NCBI GenBank assembly: GCA_002345545.1 | Contig: DDVW01000026.1 | Span: forward strand, 1 to 26,417 | Source: Stenotrophomonas sp. UBA2302 | Lineage (GTDB): Bacteria; Pseudomonadota; Gammaproteobacteria; Xanthomonadales; Xanthomonadaceae | Direction of reading: 5' to 3' | Length of the DNA stretch: 26,417 bases | In this document: piece after piece, positions 1 to 7,880 of the stretch | Layout of the letters: each line of letters begins with the position of its first letter | Position numbering within the stretch: the first letter of the stretch is position 1 | Position numbers and translations under genes: made by a program | Notes under the pieces: generated by a model | What the model saw: the letters and a program-made list of their open reading frames with translations, nothing else | Told to the model about the DNA's origin: nothing | Databases searched by the model: none

Positions 1-1
1 G

Positions 2-511
2 GCCAATGCCGCTGCCGCCGTCGCCGCGTTGCGCGCGCTGGACCGCGACGTGCCGCAGGCCGCGTGGGCGCAGGGCGTGGCTGCCGCGCGGGTGAGCGGG
101 CGCCTGCAGTCGTTCCAGCGCGACGGTGTGGAGGTGCTGGTGGATGTGGGCCACAACCCGCAGGCCGCCGCCGCACTGGTTGCCGCGCTCAAGGCCCGGC
201 CGGCCAGCGGTCGTACCCTGGCCGTCTATGCGGCGTTGTCGGACAAGGATGCGTCGGGCGTTGTCACGGCGTTGCAGGACGAGGTGCAGGCGTGGTTCCT
301 GGCCGGTCTGGACGGTGCGCGCGGGCAGAGCGCCGCGCAGCTGCGTGATCGCCTGCAGGACACCGCGGCGGCGGCTGCGTCACTCTCGGTGGACGTGGAG
401 CAGGCACTGGATGCGGCTCTGGCGCAGGCACGCCCGGGGGACCGCGTGCTGGTGTTCGGTTCCTTCCACACCGTAGCCGAGGCATTGCCGCTGCTCCATT
501 CAGCAGTTTGA
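2..511 (+). CDS. folC: Bifunctional folylpolyglutamate / dihydrofolate synthase, C-terminal part (5' truncated by window)
   Basis: Seen: the frame is open from the first bases of the window to a TGA at 509-511, leaving about 169 C-terminal residues. The motif VDVGHNPQAAAAL (around residue 45-60 of the visible part) is the conserved DxxHNP segment of the Mur-ligase-like C-terminal domain of FolC, and a VLVFGSFHTVAEAL-type ending is typical of the family. Known: FolC adds L-glutamate to dihydropteroate and to tetrahydrofolates using ATP in the cytoplasm. The next genes (dedD-like, cvpA, purF) follow in the same order as in E. coli, which supports the call. The N-terminal ATP-binding domain lies outside the window, so this is a boundary fragment and not a pseudogene. 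Confidence 0.9.
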   Translation, partial: ANAAAAVAALRALDRDVPQAAWAQGVAAARVSGRLQSFQRDGVEVLVDVGHNPQAAAALVAALKARPASGRTLAVYAALSDKDASGVVTALQDEVQAWFLAGLDGARGQSAAQLRDRLQDTAAAAASLSVDVEQALDAALAQARPGDRVLVFGSFHTVAEALPLLHSAV

Positions 512-534
512 AAACGGGACGCGGGCAGGACGCC

Positions 535-540
535 TATAAT
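535..540 (+). promoter_or_regulatory. Possible -10 box for the dedD-like gene
   Basis: A perfect TATAAT lies 36 bases before the GTG start at 577, just after the folC stop. The best -35 candidate, TTGAAA at 508-513, is 21 bases away, longer than usual, so the site is suggestive only. It would give a leader of about 30 bases. Confidence 0.4.
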
Positions 541-576
541 CGCGGAACATTCCGCCAAGCCGCTTGCACGCCATCT

Positions 577-1548
577 GTGGAAACTCCTCTGAAACAGCGA
601 CTGATTGGGGCCATCGTTCTGGTGGCATTGGCCGTGATTTTCCTGCCGATGCTGGTGAAAGGGCCGGCGCCGGACAGCGGCGTGCAGGACGTGCCCCTGA
701 GGGCACCGGCCGCCCCGGCTGAAGGCCAGTTCGAAACCCGCGAATTGCCACTGGTGACACCCTCGCTTCCGGCAGGTGGTGCGCTGGGCATGCCGGCGGC
801 GCAGCCTGAAAACACTGCAGCGGCAGCCACCGGCAGTGCCTTGCCACCGGCCGCCGCTGCCGGTGATTACGCGGTGAACTTCGGCGCCTATGCCAGCGAG
901 GCCGATGCCGATGCGGTGATCGCGCATCTGCTCAAATCCAACCTGCCCGGTTTCCGCCAGCCCGACACCATCAATGGCCGTCCGGCATGGCGGGTGCGCA
1001 TCGGCCCCTACATGGACCGCGCGCAGGCCGAGCTGGTACGTCTGGAGGCGGGTAAGGTGCGCAGTGACGTCAACGCGCAGGTGGTGGTGCTCAATGCCGA
1101 TGCCGCCGCGCCGGCACCGGCCCCCGTCGCCAGTGTTCCGGCCACACAGCCGGTGCGCACCGAAGCGTTGCCGCCGGCCCCGGCCAAGCCGGTGGCGGCA
1201 GCACCGAAGCCCGAGCCGAAGCTGGAAGCGCCCAGGCCCGCGCCGGCCAAACCGGTCGCCGCCACGCCCGCTCCGGCACCGGCGCCCAAGCCGGCTGCGC
1301 CTGCCGCCAGTTCGGTGGGGTTTGCGGTGCAGCTGGGCGCGTTCGCGCAGACCGCCGATGCCAATGCGTTGCGTGACAAGGTGCGCGCGGCCGGTTTCAG
1401 CGCCTTCGTCGAACAGGTGCGTACCGACAACGGCGTGCTCAGCCGCGTGCGGGTCGGGCCGGTGGCCAGCCGCGCCGATGCCGAGCAGCTCAAGGCCCAG
1501 GTCGCCGCCCGTATCGGCATTGCCGGCATGGTCCGCCCGCACCCCTGA
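577..1548 (+). CDS. DedD-like cell-division protein with two SPOR domains
   Basis: Seen: a 323-residue protein with a short cytoplasmic N-terminus, one membrane segment (about residues 9-27), a Pro/Ala-rich stretch, a first SPOR-like domain (about 97-172, starting YAVNFGAYAS), a Pro/Ala/Lys linker (about 175-246) and a second SPOR domain (about 248-320, starting FAVQLGAFAQ). Known: SPOR domains bind denuded peptidoglycan glycans at the division septum, and DedD of E. coli (about 220 residues, one SPOR) sits in the same folC-dedD-cvpA-purF order. The frame runs back to a TTG at 508 overlapping the folC stop; I chose the GTG at 577 because the protein then begins METPLKQRLIGA, as I recall for xanthomonad relatives, and because a -10-like box lies upstream. 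The tandem SPOR arrangement is the unusual part. Confidence 0.82.
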   Translation: METPLKQRLIGAIVLVALAVIFLPMLVKGPAPDSGVQDVPLRAPAAPAEGQFETRELPLVTPSLPAGGALGMPAAQPENTAAAATGSALPPAAAAGDYAVNFGAYASEADADAVIAHLLKSNLPGFRQPDTINGRPAWRVRIGPYMDRAQAELVRLEAGKVRSDVNAQVVVLNADAAAPAPAPVASVPATQPVRTEALPPAPAKPVAAAPKPEPKLEAPRPAPAKPVAATPAPAPAPKPAAPAASSVGFAVQLGAFAQTADANALRDKVRAAGFSAFVEQVRTDNGVLSRVRVGPVASRADAEQLKAQVAARIGIAGMVRPHP

Positions 1549-1603
1549 TGGGCGTTGAACCGACCTGCCGGGTGCCAAACGCGCTGCGCCGTGCGGGTCG
1601 CAG

Positions 1604-2365
1604 ATGATCGACATCCTGTTGCTGTCGGTGATCGGCGTGTCGGCGCTGTTCGGGGTGATGAAAGGCTTCGTCGGCACGGTCATCGGCACGCTGTCGTGGC
1701 TGCTGTCGGGCTGGGCCGCGTTCCAGTTCGGTGATCACGCCGCGCATTGGCTGGCCGAAGGTGCGCAGCCGTCGATGACCGATTACCTGGGCGGCTATGT
1801 GATGGTGTTCGTCGGTGTGCTGGTGGCCATGCTGCTGGCCGGCATGTTGCTGCGCGGGGCCATCCAGGCTACCCGTCTGACCGGAGCCGACCGCAGCCTG
1901 GGGCTCGCTCTGGGCGTGCTGCGTGGCACCTTTTTCTGCTGCGTGCTGATCCTGCTGATGGGGTTCACGCCGCTGCCGCGCGAGGTGGCATGGCAGCAGT
2001 CGCGGGTGTTGCCGCTGCTGCTGCCGGGGGCCAGCTGGATGCGCGGGCAGCTGCCGGATTTCTCCATCCCGGAGACGGATCGGGCCGGCCTGCCGGCGGC
2101 CGGCGGCGATAAAAATACGTCGTTGGACTTGGGCAAGCTGCCCATGGCAGGCGATAATGCCGCCTTGAACGAGATGATGAAGGGCGGCGGACTGTCGCAG
2201 GTGGTGACCCGGGCGCTGGGCGCCGGTGGTCAATCACCAGATGCAGGCGGCCAGGACCCGGCGAAGGCGCTGCCTTCCAATATCGATCCGGCGCAGGTGC
2301 GCCCGGGTCACCCCGATCCGGTACGGGTCGAGGTTCCCGGCCAGGCACGGCCCCCTTCACGTTAA
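1604..2365 (+). CDS. cvpA: CvpA family membrane protein
   Basis: Seen: 253 residues beginning MIDILLLSVIGVSALFGVMK, with about four hydrophobic segments in the first 130 residues and the glycine-rich KGFVGTVIGTLSW region typical of CvpA/DedE. The C-terminal 90 or so residues are Gly/Pro/Asp-rich and probably disordered, making it longer than E. coli CvpA (about 162 residues). Known: CvpA is an inner-membrane protein first described as needed for colicin V production, also linked to envelope stress and bile tolerance; its biochemical role is unclear. It lies 55 bases after the dedD-like gene and 33 bases before purF, matching the conserved order, so co-transcription with purF is likely. No clear Shine-Dalgarno sequence precedes the ATG. 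Confidence 0.87.
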   Translation: MIDILLLSVIGVSALFGVMKGFVGTVIGTLSWLLSGWAAFQFGDHAAHWLAEGAQPSMTDYLGGYVMVFVGVLVAMLLAGMLLRGAIQATRLTGADRSLGLALGVLRGTFFCCVLILLMGFTPLPREVAWQQSRVLPLLLPGASWMRGQLPDFSIPETDRAGLPAAGGDKNTSLDLGKLPMAGDNAALNEMMKGGGLSQVVTRALGAGGQSPDAGGQDPAKALPSNIDPAQVRPGHPDPVRVEVPGQARPPSR

Positions 2366-2398
2366 CCGGGCCTCAGCGCCCAGCGGAGATCGCGCAAC

Positions 2399-3865
2399 AT
2401 GTGTGGCATCGTCGGAATCGTCGGCAACCAGAACGTCGCCGGGCAGCTCTATGACGGCCTGACCGTCCTCCAGCATCGTGGCCAGGACGCGGCCGGTATC
2501 GCCACCGCACACGGCACCCGCCTGCGCGTGGAAAAGGCCAACGGCCTGGTGCGCGACGTGTTCGACGAGCGCCGCATGGAAGTGCTGCAGGGCCGCGTCG
2601 GCATCGCCCATGTGCGTTACCCGACCGCCGGCTCGGAAGGCACCGACGAGGCGCAGCCGTTCTACGTCAACTCGCCGTACGGCATCGCGCTGGCGCACAA
2701 CGGCAACCTGATCAACACCGAAGCCCTGCGCAAGCAGGTGTTCGAGGCCGACCGCCGCAACATCAACACCGATTCGGACAGCGAAGTGCTGCTGAACGTG
2801 TTCGCCTACGAGCTGGACGCGCAGCGCATGCTGACTCCGGAAGCGGCGATCCGTGCGGTGGCCGGTGTGCACCGCCGCTGCCAGGGCGGCTATGCGGTGG
2901 TCAGCGTGGTGCTGGGGCTGGGACTGGTGGCGTTCCGCGATCCGCACGGCATCCGCCCGCTGGTGCTGGGCAAGCGCAGCCATGTTGAAGGGGACGAGTA
3001 CATCGTCGCCTCCGAGTCGGTGGCGCTGGACGTGCTCGGTTACGAGCGCGTGCGCGATGTCGCCCCGGGCGAGGCGCTGGTGATCACCGAGCGCGGCGAG
3101 CTGTTTTCCGAGGTCTGCGCGACCACCACGCAGCAGACTCCGTGCATCTTCGAGTACGTGTATTTCGCACGCCCGGATTCGATGATCGACAATGTCTCCG
3201 TGCACAAGGCACGCATGCGCATGGGCCAGAAGCTGGGCGAGAAGATCCTGCGCCTGCGCCCGGACCACGACATCGACACCATCATCCCGATACCCGACAC
3301 CTCGCGCGATGCCGCGCTGGAGATGTCCAACGTGCTCGGCGTGAAGTACCGCGAAGGCTTCGTCAAGAACCGCTACGTCGGCCGCACCTTCATCATGCCG
3401 GGGCAGGGCGAACGGGTGAAATCGGTGCGCCGCAAGCTCAACCCGATCCATCTGGAATTCCGCAACCGCGTGGTGCTGCTGGTCGACGACTCGATCGTGC
3501 GTGGCACCACCAGCCAGCAGATCGTGCAGATGGCGCGTGACGCCGGGGCGCGCAAGGTGTACCTGGCCAGCGCCGCGCCGCCGGTGCGTTACCCGAACAT
3601 CTACGGCATCGACATGCCGGCCGCCGAAGAGCTGATCGCGCACGAGCGCAGCATCGAGGACATCGAACGGCACCTGGGCTGCGACTGGCTGGTGTATCAG
3701 GACCTGGAAGATCTGGAAGCGGCGGTGCGCGAAGGCAACCCGGAGCTGAAGTCCTTCGACTCGTCCTGCTTCAACGGCGAATACGTCACCGGCATCGAGC
3801 CGGGCTACTTCGAGCGCATCCAGCAGCTGCGCTCGGACGACGCCAAGACCCAGCGCCGCGCCTGA
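2399..3865 (+). CDS. purF: Amidophosphoribosyltransferase
   Basis: Catalyses the first committed step of purine synthesis: PRPP plus glutamine to 5-phosphoribosylamine, glutamate and pyrophosphate. Seen: 488 residues. After removal of Met1 the catalytic Cys2 of [10 protein letters not shown] becomes the N-terminal nucleophile of the class II glutaminase (Ntn) domain, with [10 protein letters not shown] at about 22-31. The phosphoribosyltransferase half carries the PRPP loop [15 protein letters not shown] near residues 357-371. The start is fixed by Cys2 and by a GGAG about 10 bases upstream. The length is close to E. coli PurF (505). It follows cvpA and is followed after only three bases by a DUF455 gene. 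No purine riboswitch or clear PurR operator is visible in the 33 bases before the start. Confidence 0.98.
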   Translation: MCGIVGIVGNQNVAGQLYDGLTVLQHRGQDAAGIATAHGTRLRVEKANGLVRDVFDERRMEVLQGRVGIAHVRYPTAGSEGTDEAQPFYVNSPYGIALAHNGNLINTEALRKQVFEADRRNINTDSDSEVLLNVFAYELDAQRMLTPEAAIRAVAGVHRRCQGGYAVVSVVLGLGLVAFRDPHGIRPLVLGKRSHVEGDEYIVASESVALDVLGYERVRDVAPGEALVITERGELFSEVCATTTQQTPCIFEYVYFARPDSMIDNVSVHKARMRMGQKLGEKILRLRPDHDIDTIIPIPDTSRDAALEMSNVLGVKYREGFVKNRYVGRTFIMPGQGERVKSVRRKLNPIHLEFRNRVVLLVDDSIVRGTTSQQIVQMARDAGARKVYLASAAPPVRYPNIYGIDMPAAEELIAHERSIEDIERHLGCDWLVYQDLEDLEAAVREGNPELKSFDSSCFNGEYVTGIEPGYFERIQQLRSDDAKTQRRA

Positions 3866-3868
3866 TCC

Positions 3869-4711
3869 ATGCCGACCGGTGGTGCCACGGCCGCGGAACT
3901 GCCTGCGGCGGATGATCTGCTGCAGGCCGCGCAGTTGTGTCTGGCCGAGGCCGACCCGCTGCGCAAGGTCGCGTTGACCCAGCATTTCGCCGCGCGTTTC
4001 CGTGCCGGGGGGCTGAAACTGCCGGCGCAGGCGCCTGATCCGCAGCCGATCCGTATGCCGGGGCGGCCACCGCAGCTGGTGCTGGTGCATCCACGCGAGC
4101 TGCCGCGGCGCGGGCTCGGTTCAGCGGAAGGACGCGCGGCCTTCATCCACGCCATCGCCCATATCGAACTCAACGCGATCGACCTGGCCTGGGACGCGGT
4201 GTACCGCTTCCGTGGCCTGCCGGGCAGCTTTTACGCCGACTGGGTGAGCTGCGCGGACGACGAGTCGCGCCACTTCCTGCTGCTGCGTGAGCGGCTGCTG
4301 GCCCATGGCCATGACTACGCCGATTTCCCCGCGCACAACGGCCTGTGGGAAATGTGCGAGAAGACCGCGCACGACGGGCTGGCGCGCATGGCGCTGGTGC
4401 CGCGCGTGCTTGAAGCGCGCGGGCTGGATGTGACCCCGGCGATGATCGCCAAGCTGCGTTCGCTCGGCGATGAGGCCACCGCCGACGTGCTGGAGGTGAT
4501 CCTGCGCGAGGAAGTGGCGCACGTCGCCGCCGGTTCGCGCTGGTACCGCTGGTATTGCGAGCGCGTCGGTGTCGAGCCGCGGGCCCGCTTCAAGGAGCTG
4601 TTGCGCGAATACGCCGGCGGCTACCTGCACGGCCCGTTCAATATCGAAGCGCGCCTGCTGGCCGGTTTCGACGAGGACGAGCTGGCCAACCTGGTCGAAC
4701 AGGCCGGTTGA
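3869..4711 (+). CDS. DUF455 family ferritin-like protein (COG2833)
   Basis: Seen: 280 residues. Glu and His residues are spaced as in a four-helix di-iron protein: HIE (98-100), DDESRHF (130-136), EKTAHDG (164-170) and REEVAHV (213-219). Known: DUF455 proteins belong to the ferritin-like superfamily and are distantly related to the tRNA hydroxylase MiaE; most are uncharacterised. Inference: probably a soluble di-iron oxidoreductase; the substrate is unknown. The ATG lies three bases after the purF TGA with no Shine-Dalgarno sequence of its own, so translation is probably coupled to purF. That may mean a link to nucleotide or RNA metabolism or only operon packing. It should not be named miaE on this evidence. 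Confidence 0.85.
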   Translation: MPTGGATAAELPAADDLLQAAQLCLAEADPLRKVALTQHFAARFRAGGLKLPAQAPDPQPIRMPGRPPQLVLVHPRELPRRGLGSAEGRAAFIHAIAHIELNAIDLAWDAVYRFRGLPGSFYADWVSCADDESRHFLLLRERLLAHGHDYADFPAHNGLWEMCEKTAHDGLARMALVPRVLEARGLDVTPAMIAKLRSLGDEATADVLEVILREEVAHVAAGSRWYRWYCERVGVEPRARFKELLREYAGGYLHGPFNIEARLLAGFDEDELANLVEQAG

Positions 4712-4839
4712 GTCGCGCTTGGCCGGAGGCGGGCCTTGTCCGTGCCCGGCCGGCGGATCTTGATGGGTTGTGCATGCCTGTTGGGACGATGCGGCATATC
4801 GCGATAGGCTGGCGTCCCGATCCGATGACGAGCGTTGCC

Positions 4840-5286
4840 ATGAAATATTCCGCTGTCCTGCTGCTGTTGCCGATGCTGGGGCTGGTGGCCTGCAAGCCGC
4901 AGGCCGTGGAGCCGGCCGCATCGGCGGAGACATCACCGGCACCTGCCGCAGAGGTCGCCGCCGTCGATGACTATCCCGCCGTCCTGCAGGCCGCGGGCAC
5001 CGAGCCGTTCTGGGGCGTGCGCGTGGATGGCGCGGCACTGGCCTACACCACGCCGGACACCCAGCAGAACCCGCGCCACTTCGTGGGCGTGCGCGAGCTG
5101 CATGACGGCCTGCTGCGCGTACAGGGCGGTGAAGGCGGAAACGCGTTCCGCCTGACCCTCAAGCGTGAGCCCTGCTCCGACGGCATGTCCGACCTGACCC
5201 ATCCGTACACCGCCGAATTTGTACTGGGGGCGGAAACCCTCAGGGGCTGTGCGCGTGATCCGGCACTGCCGGTGGAGGCGCCCTGA
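4840..5286 (+). CDS. COG3650-type lipoprotein with GTEPFW motif
   Basis: Seen: 148 residues. The start MKYSAVLLLLPMLGLVAC is a lipoprotein signal peptide with lipobox LVAC (Cys18 lipidated), followed by an Ala/Pro/Glu-rich spacer and a folded domain from about residue 46 containing GTEPFWGVRVDG and later CSDGMSDLTHPY, with two cysteines that could form a disulfide. Known: the GTEPFW module is found in small, mostly uncharacterised periplasmic or lipid-anchored proteins of proteobacteria. The reading frame is open far upstream; I chose the ATG at 4840 because it gives a correctly sized signal peptide. The ATG at 4825 (MTSVAMKYS) is an alternative. It sits alone at the end of the plus-strand block, 128 bases after the DUF455 gene, so it probably has its own promoter. 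No function is assigned. Confidence 0.8.
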   Translation: MKYSAVLLLLPMLGLVACKPQAVEPAASAETSPAPAAEVAAVDDYPAVLQAAGTEPFWGVRVDGAALAYTTPDTQQNPRHFVGVRELHDGLLRVQGGEGGNAFRLTLKREPCSDGMSDLTHPYTAEFVLGAETLRGCARDPALPVEAP

Positions 5287-5292
5287 AACCGC

Positions 5293-5316
5293 AACGGCAG
5301 CCGTGAGGCTGCCGTT
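5293..5316. terminator. Perfect hairpin between convergent genes
   Basis: Arms AACGGCAGCC (5293-5302) and GGCTGCCGTT (5307-5316) pair perfectly over 10 bp around a GTGA loop. It lies between the stop of the lipoprotein gene (5286, plus strand) and the stop of lpxH (5345, minus strand), so it can serve both directions. Neither side has a strong U-tract, so termination may be partial. Confidence 0.65.
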
Positions 5317-5344
5317 CCAGCAATCGGCCACAAGCAGCCGGGGC

Positions 5345-6085
5345 TCAGCCCAGCGTGTCCAGCGTGAAGCCGTCCGCATCCACGCGCAGCACCGAACCCT
5401 GTTCGTACCAGTCCCCCAGCACGATACGGGTACAGGTACGTGTGCCGGTGTCCACGCTGTGGATCGCCGGGCGGTGGGTGTGCCCGTGGATCATGGTGTC
5501 CACACCATAACGCTGGAAGGTGGCGACGACTTCGGCCGGTGCCACATCGGTGATGGTCTCGAAGGTGGCCTGGTCGTCCTTCTTCATCTCCGACTGGTGC
5601 GCCTGGCTGGCGGCCCGCGCCTGCTGGGCGAAGGCGATGCGGGCTTCCAGTGGCTGTGCCAGGAACTGCGCTTGGAATGCCGGATCGCGGGTCTGCGTGC
5701 GGAATGCCTGGTAGGCGGTGTCGTCGGTGCACAGCAGGTCGCCGTGCTGCAACAGCACCGGCTTGCCGTACAGCTCGATCACTGCCGGGTCGGGCAGGAT
5801 GCGCATGCCGGCGCGGGCGGCGTAGTCATCGCCGACCAGGAAATCGCGGTTGCCACGGATGAAGAACACCGGCACGCCGCTTTCATGCAGCTCGTGCAAT
5901 GCAGCGGCCACGTCATCGGCGGCGCTGGAGGGGGTGTCATCTCCAATCCAGGCTTCGAACAGATCACCGAGGATATACAGCGCCTCGGCGTGGCGAGCCT
6001 GGTTGCGAAGGAAGTCCAGGAACAGCGCGGTGATGGCAGGACGGCTCGGGTCCAGGTGCAGGTCGGAGATAAACAGCGTTGTCAT
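5345..6085 (-). CDS. lpxH: UDP-2,3-diacylglucosamine diphosphatase
   Basis: Hydrolyses UDP-2,3-diacylglucosamine to lipid X and UMP in lipid A synthesis at the inner face of the inner membrane. Seen: 246 residues of a calcineurin-like phosphoesterase. Metal ligands fall at Asp8, His10 (ISDLHLD), Asp41 (GDLFEAW), Asn79 (GNRDF), His114 (LLQHGDL) and His200/His202 (HGHTHRP). The first five numbers equal those of the E. coli enzyme when translation starts at 6085, which decides against the upstream ATG at 6094 (MPRM...). A TACAAT box lies seven bases before this start, and there is no Shine-Dalgarno sequence. It is the last gene of the minus-strand block, 48 bases after the PAP2 gene. Confidence 0.95.
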   Translation of the reverse strand: MTTLFISDLHLDPSRPAITALFLDFLRNQARHAEALYILGDLFEAWIGDDTPSSAADDVAAALHELHESGVPVFFIRGNRDFLVGDDYAARAGMRILPDPAVIELYGKPVLLQHGDLLCTDDTAYQAFRTQTRDPAFQAQFLAQPLEARIAFAQQARAASQAHQSEMKKDDQATFETITDVAPAEVVATFQRYGVDTMIHGHTHRPAIHSVDTGTRTCTRIVLGDWYEQGSVLRVDADGFTLDTLG

Positions 6086-6092
6086 GCGCGGC

Positions 6093-6123
6093 ATTGTAGG
6101 ACGCGGGCCGCAGCGTAGTGCAA
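6093..6123 (-). promoter_or_regulatory. Candidate lpxH promoter (leaderless spacing)
   Basis: On the minus strand, TTGCAC (6118-6123) and TACAAT (6093-6098) are separated by 19 bases. The lpxH ATG begins eight bases after the -10 box, so the transcript could start at or next to the start codon. The 19-base spacer is slightly long. Confidence 0.5.
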
Positions 6124-6133
6124 GCCCCGGGGA

Positions 6134-6673
6134 TCAGGCCGGCCATGGCCACAGCTGCAGGGAGGCCACGCCCAGTAGCAGGCCGATGCCGGTCGCCGCC
6201 AGCACATCGCTGGGGTAGTGCAGGCCCAGCACCACCCGTGACAGCGCCACTCCCGCAGTGAAGGGCAGCAGCAGGGGCGCCAGCCACGGGTAGTACGCCA
6301 TCGCCACCACGGTGAAGGACACCGCATGCAGGGTGTGCCCGGAGGGGAAGCTGTACTCGTCCAGCGGTGCCACCCAGGCGCGGATGCGCAGGTCGGCGGC
6401 GAATGGACGCGGACGCCGGGTCCAGCGCTTGAGGGTTTTGTACAGCGTCAGTGCGACCACCCCGGTCGCGGCCATGTGGATCGACGCCTGCAGGCCGTGC
6501 ATGCCATCGGCCACCACCAGCGCACCCATCAGCAGATACCAGAACACGCCATCACCGAGCCGGCTCAACACCGAGAACAGCCAGCGGATGCCGCGCCGCC
6601 GACCATAGCGGTTGGCCCGTCGGCACCAGCGGACCTCGCGTGCGGCGATGCCGTCAGGCCGCTGCATCGTCAT
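6134..6673 (-). CDS. PAP2-superfamily membrane phosphatase
   Basis: Seen: 179 residues with a basic N-terminus, several hydrophobic segments and all three signature motifs of the type 2 phosphatidic acid phosphatase superfamily: KRWTRRPRP (82-90, KX6RP), PSGH (110-113) and SRVVLGLHYPSD (145-156, SRX5HX3D). His113 and His152 are the expected catalytic residues. Known: such enzymes dephosphorylate phosphatidate, lysophosphatidate, undecaprenyl pyrophosphate or related lipids at the membrane. The substrate cannot be told from sequence. The ATG at 6673 overlaps the end of the upstream glycosyltransferase by 20 bases, so the two are translationally coupled; an ATG at 6667 is an alternative start. 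The pairing suggests a shared lipid or lipid-carrier pathway. Confidence 0.88.
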   Translation of the reverse strand: MTMQRPDGIAAREVRWCRRANRYGRRRGIRWLFSVLSRLGDGVFWYLLMGALVVADGMHGLQASIHMAATGVVALTLYKTLKRWTRRPRPFAADLRIRAWVAPLDEYSFPSGHTLHAVSFTVVAMAYYPWLAPLLLPFTAGVALSRVVLGLHYPSDVLAATGIGLLLGVASLQLWPWPA

Positions 6674-7790
6674 GCTCCCCGGTCCGGCTGGCCAGCGTTT
6701 GCAGCAGCGCTTCGAATTCCAATATCACCTGCGCCGGTTGCAGGTGCTGCACCGCGCGGCAGGCATTGGCGCCGAGCAGGGCACGCAATTCATTGTCGGC
6801 GGCCAGCTGCAGGGCGGCGCCGATGAAGGCCGCATCGCTGTCCACCGCGATCCCGCTCCGGCCGCTGCGCAGGTGCTCGCGTGCGGCGCCGTAGTTGAAG
6901 GCCACGGTCGCCACGCCGCTGGCCATGGCTTCCAGGGTGACGTTGCCGAAGGTCTCGCTGCGGCTGGGAAACAGGAACAGGTCGCTGCTGGCGAAGTGGC
7001 GGGCCAGCGCCTCGCCGCGCTGGATGCCGCAGAACAGGAAATCGGGATTGTCGCGCGCCAGTTTCCCGCGCAGCGGACCATCGCCGACCCAGATGAAGCG
7101 GGCCGTGGGCCGTAGCTGCTTCAGCCGGCGGAAGGCCCTGACCGCCAGCTCCAGGTTCTTTTCAGCGGCAATACGGCCGACATGGATCACCGCCAGCCCG
7201 TCGTCGCCGATGCCCCACTGCCGGCGCAGATGCGGGTCGCGCCGCCGGGGAGCGAACTGGCCGGTATCCACCGCGCGTGCCAGCAGGCGCACCCTGGCAA
7301 ATCCCTTGTGCTGCAGGAACTGTTGCAGCTCGCGGGTCGGCACCAGCGTGGCCTGGCCCCGGTTGTGGAAGCGTCGCATCCACGCCAGTGCCGCCGGCTG
7401 CAGGCGTGCGGCGCCGTAATCGGGCAGGTATTCATCAAACCGGGTATGCAGTCCCGTGGCGACGGGAATGCCCAGCCGCTGCGCACAGCGCAGCGCCGAC
7501 CAGCCCAGCGGCCCTTCGGTGGCGATGTAGACCGCATCCGGACGCTGCCGCTGCCACTGCCGTGCCAGGGTGAGCGGTGCGGGCAGGCCGAAGCGCAGGC
7601 CGGGATAGCGTGGCAGGGCGGCACCACGCACCAGCAGTTCGTGCCCGAGCGCCTGCTCCGCGTGCCGGCGTGGACGCACCAGCTCCACCGCATGGCCGCG
7701 GTTGCGCAATCCCTGTTCCAGCCCCTGGACGGTCAGGGCAACGCCGTTGACTTCCGGCGGATAGGTCTCGGTGACGATGGCAAAGCGCAT
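6654..7790 (-). CDS. GT4-family glycosyltransferase
   Basis: Seen: 378 residues, GT-B fold. The N-terminal domain begins MRFAIVTETYPPEVNGVA, with the acceptor-side glycine loop of GT4 enzymes; the C-terminal nucleotide-sugar domain has GRIAAEKNLE (205-214) and the EX7E motif ETFGNVTLE (279-287). A good Shine-Dalgarno sequence, GGGAGG, precedes the ATG by about five bases. Known: close relatives include mannosyl- and glucosyltransferases acting on lipids (PimB-, SqdX- and MgtA-type). Donor and acceptor cannot be assigned here. It is 90 bases downstream of ppx and overlaps a PAP2 phosphatase, so it may make a glycolipid or a lipid-linked glycan. A Pho-box-like sequence lies 62 bases before its start. 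Confidence 0.9.
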   Translation of the reverse strand: MRFAIVTETYPPEVNGVALTVQGLEQGLRNRGHAVELVRPRRHAEQALGHELLVRGAALPRYPGLRFGLPAPLTLARQWQRQRPDAVYIATEGPLGWSALRCAQRLGIPVATGLHTRFDEYLPDYGAARLQPAALAWMRRFHNRGQATLVPTRELQQFLQHKGFARVRLLARAVDTGQFAPRRRDPHLRRQWGIGDDGLAVIHVGRIAAEKNLELAVRAFRRLKQLRPTARFIWVGDGPLRGKLARDNPDFLFCGIQRGEALARHFASSDLFLFPSRSETFGNVTLEAMASGVATVAFNYGAAREHLRSGRSGIAVDSDAAFIGAALQLAADNELRALLGANACRAVQHLQPAQVILEFEALLQTLASRTGEHDDAAA

Positions 7791-7851
7791 GGCAGCCTCC
7801 CGGTTTTACCCGGAGGATGCCGGCGCTTCATGGCGGAAACGTGTCGCCCGG

Positions 7852-7869
7852 ATGCCGCCGGTGTGACAG
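7852..7869 (-). promoter_or_regulatory. Possible Pho box before the glycosyltransferase gene
   Basis: Read on the minus strand the site is CTGTCACACCGGCGGCAT. It matches 11 of 18 positions of the E. coli consensus and 14 of 18 of the much better site before phoB in this window. It lies in the ppx-glycosyltransferase gap, 61 bases before the start codon, against 55 for phoB. No good -10 box follows, and the second half-site reads GGCA where TGTCA is expected, so it may be chance in GC-rich DNA. Confidence 0.3.
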
Positions 7870-7880
7870 CAGCCGGACTC

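Noticed and set aside
226..1689. 487-codon minus-strand frame opposite folC and the dedD-like gene
   Set aside because: Covers two supported plus-strand genes and has no coherent domain.
2357..4090. 577-codon minus-strand frame opposite purF
   Set aside because: Shadow of purF and the DUF455 gene; composition typical of antisense frames.
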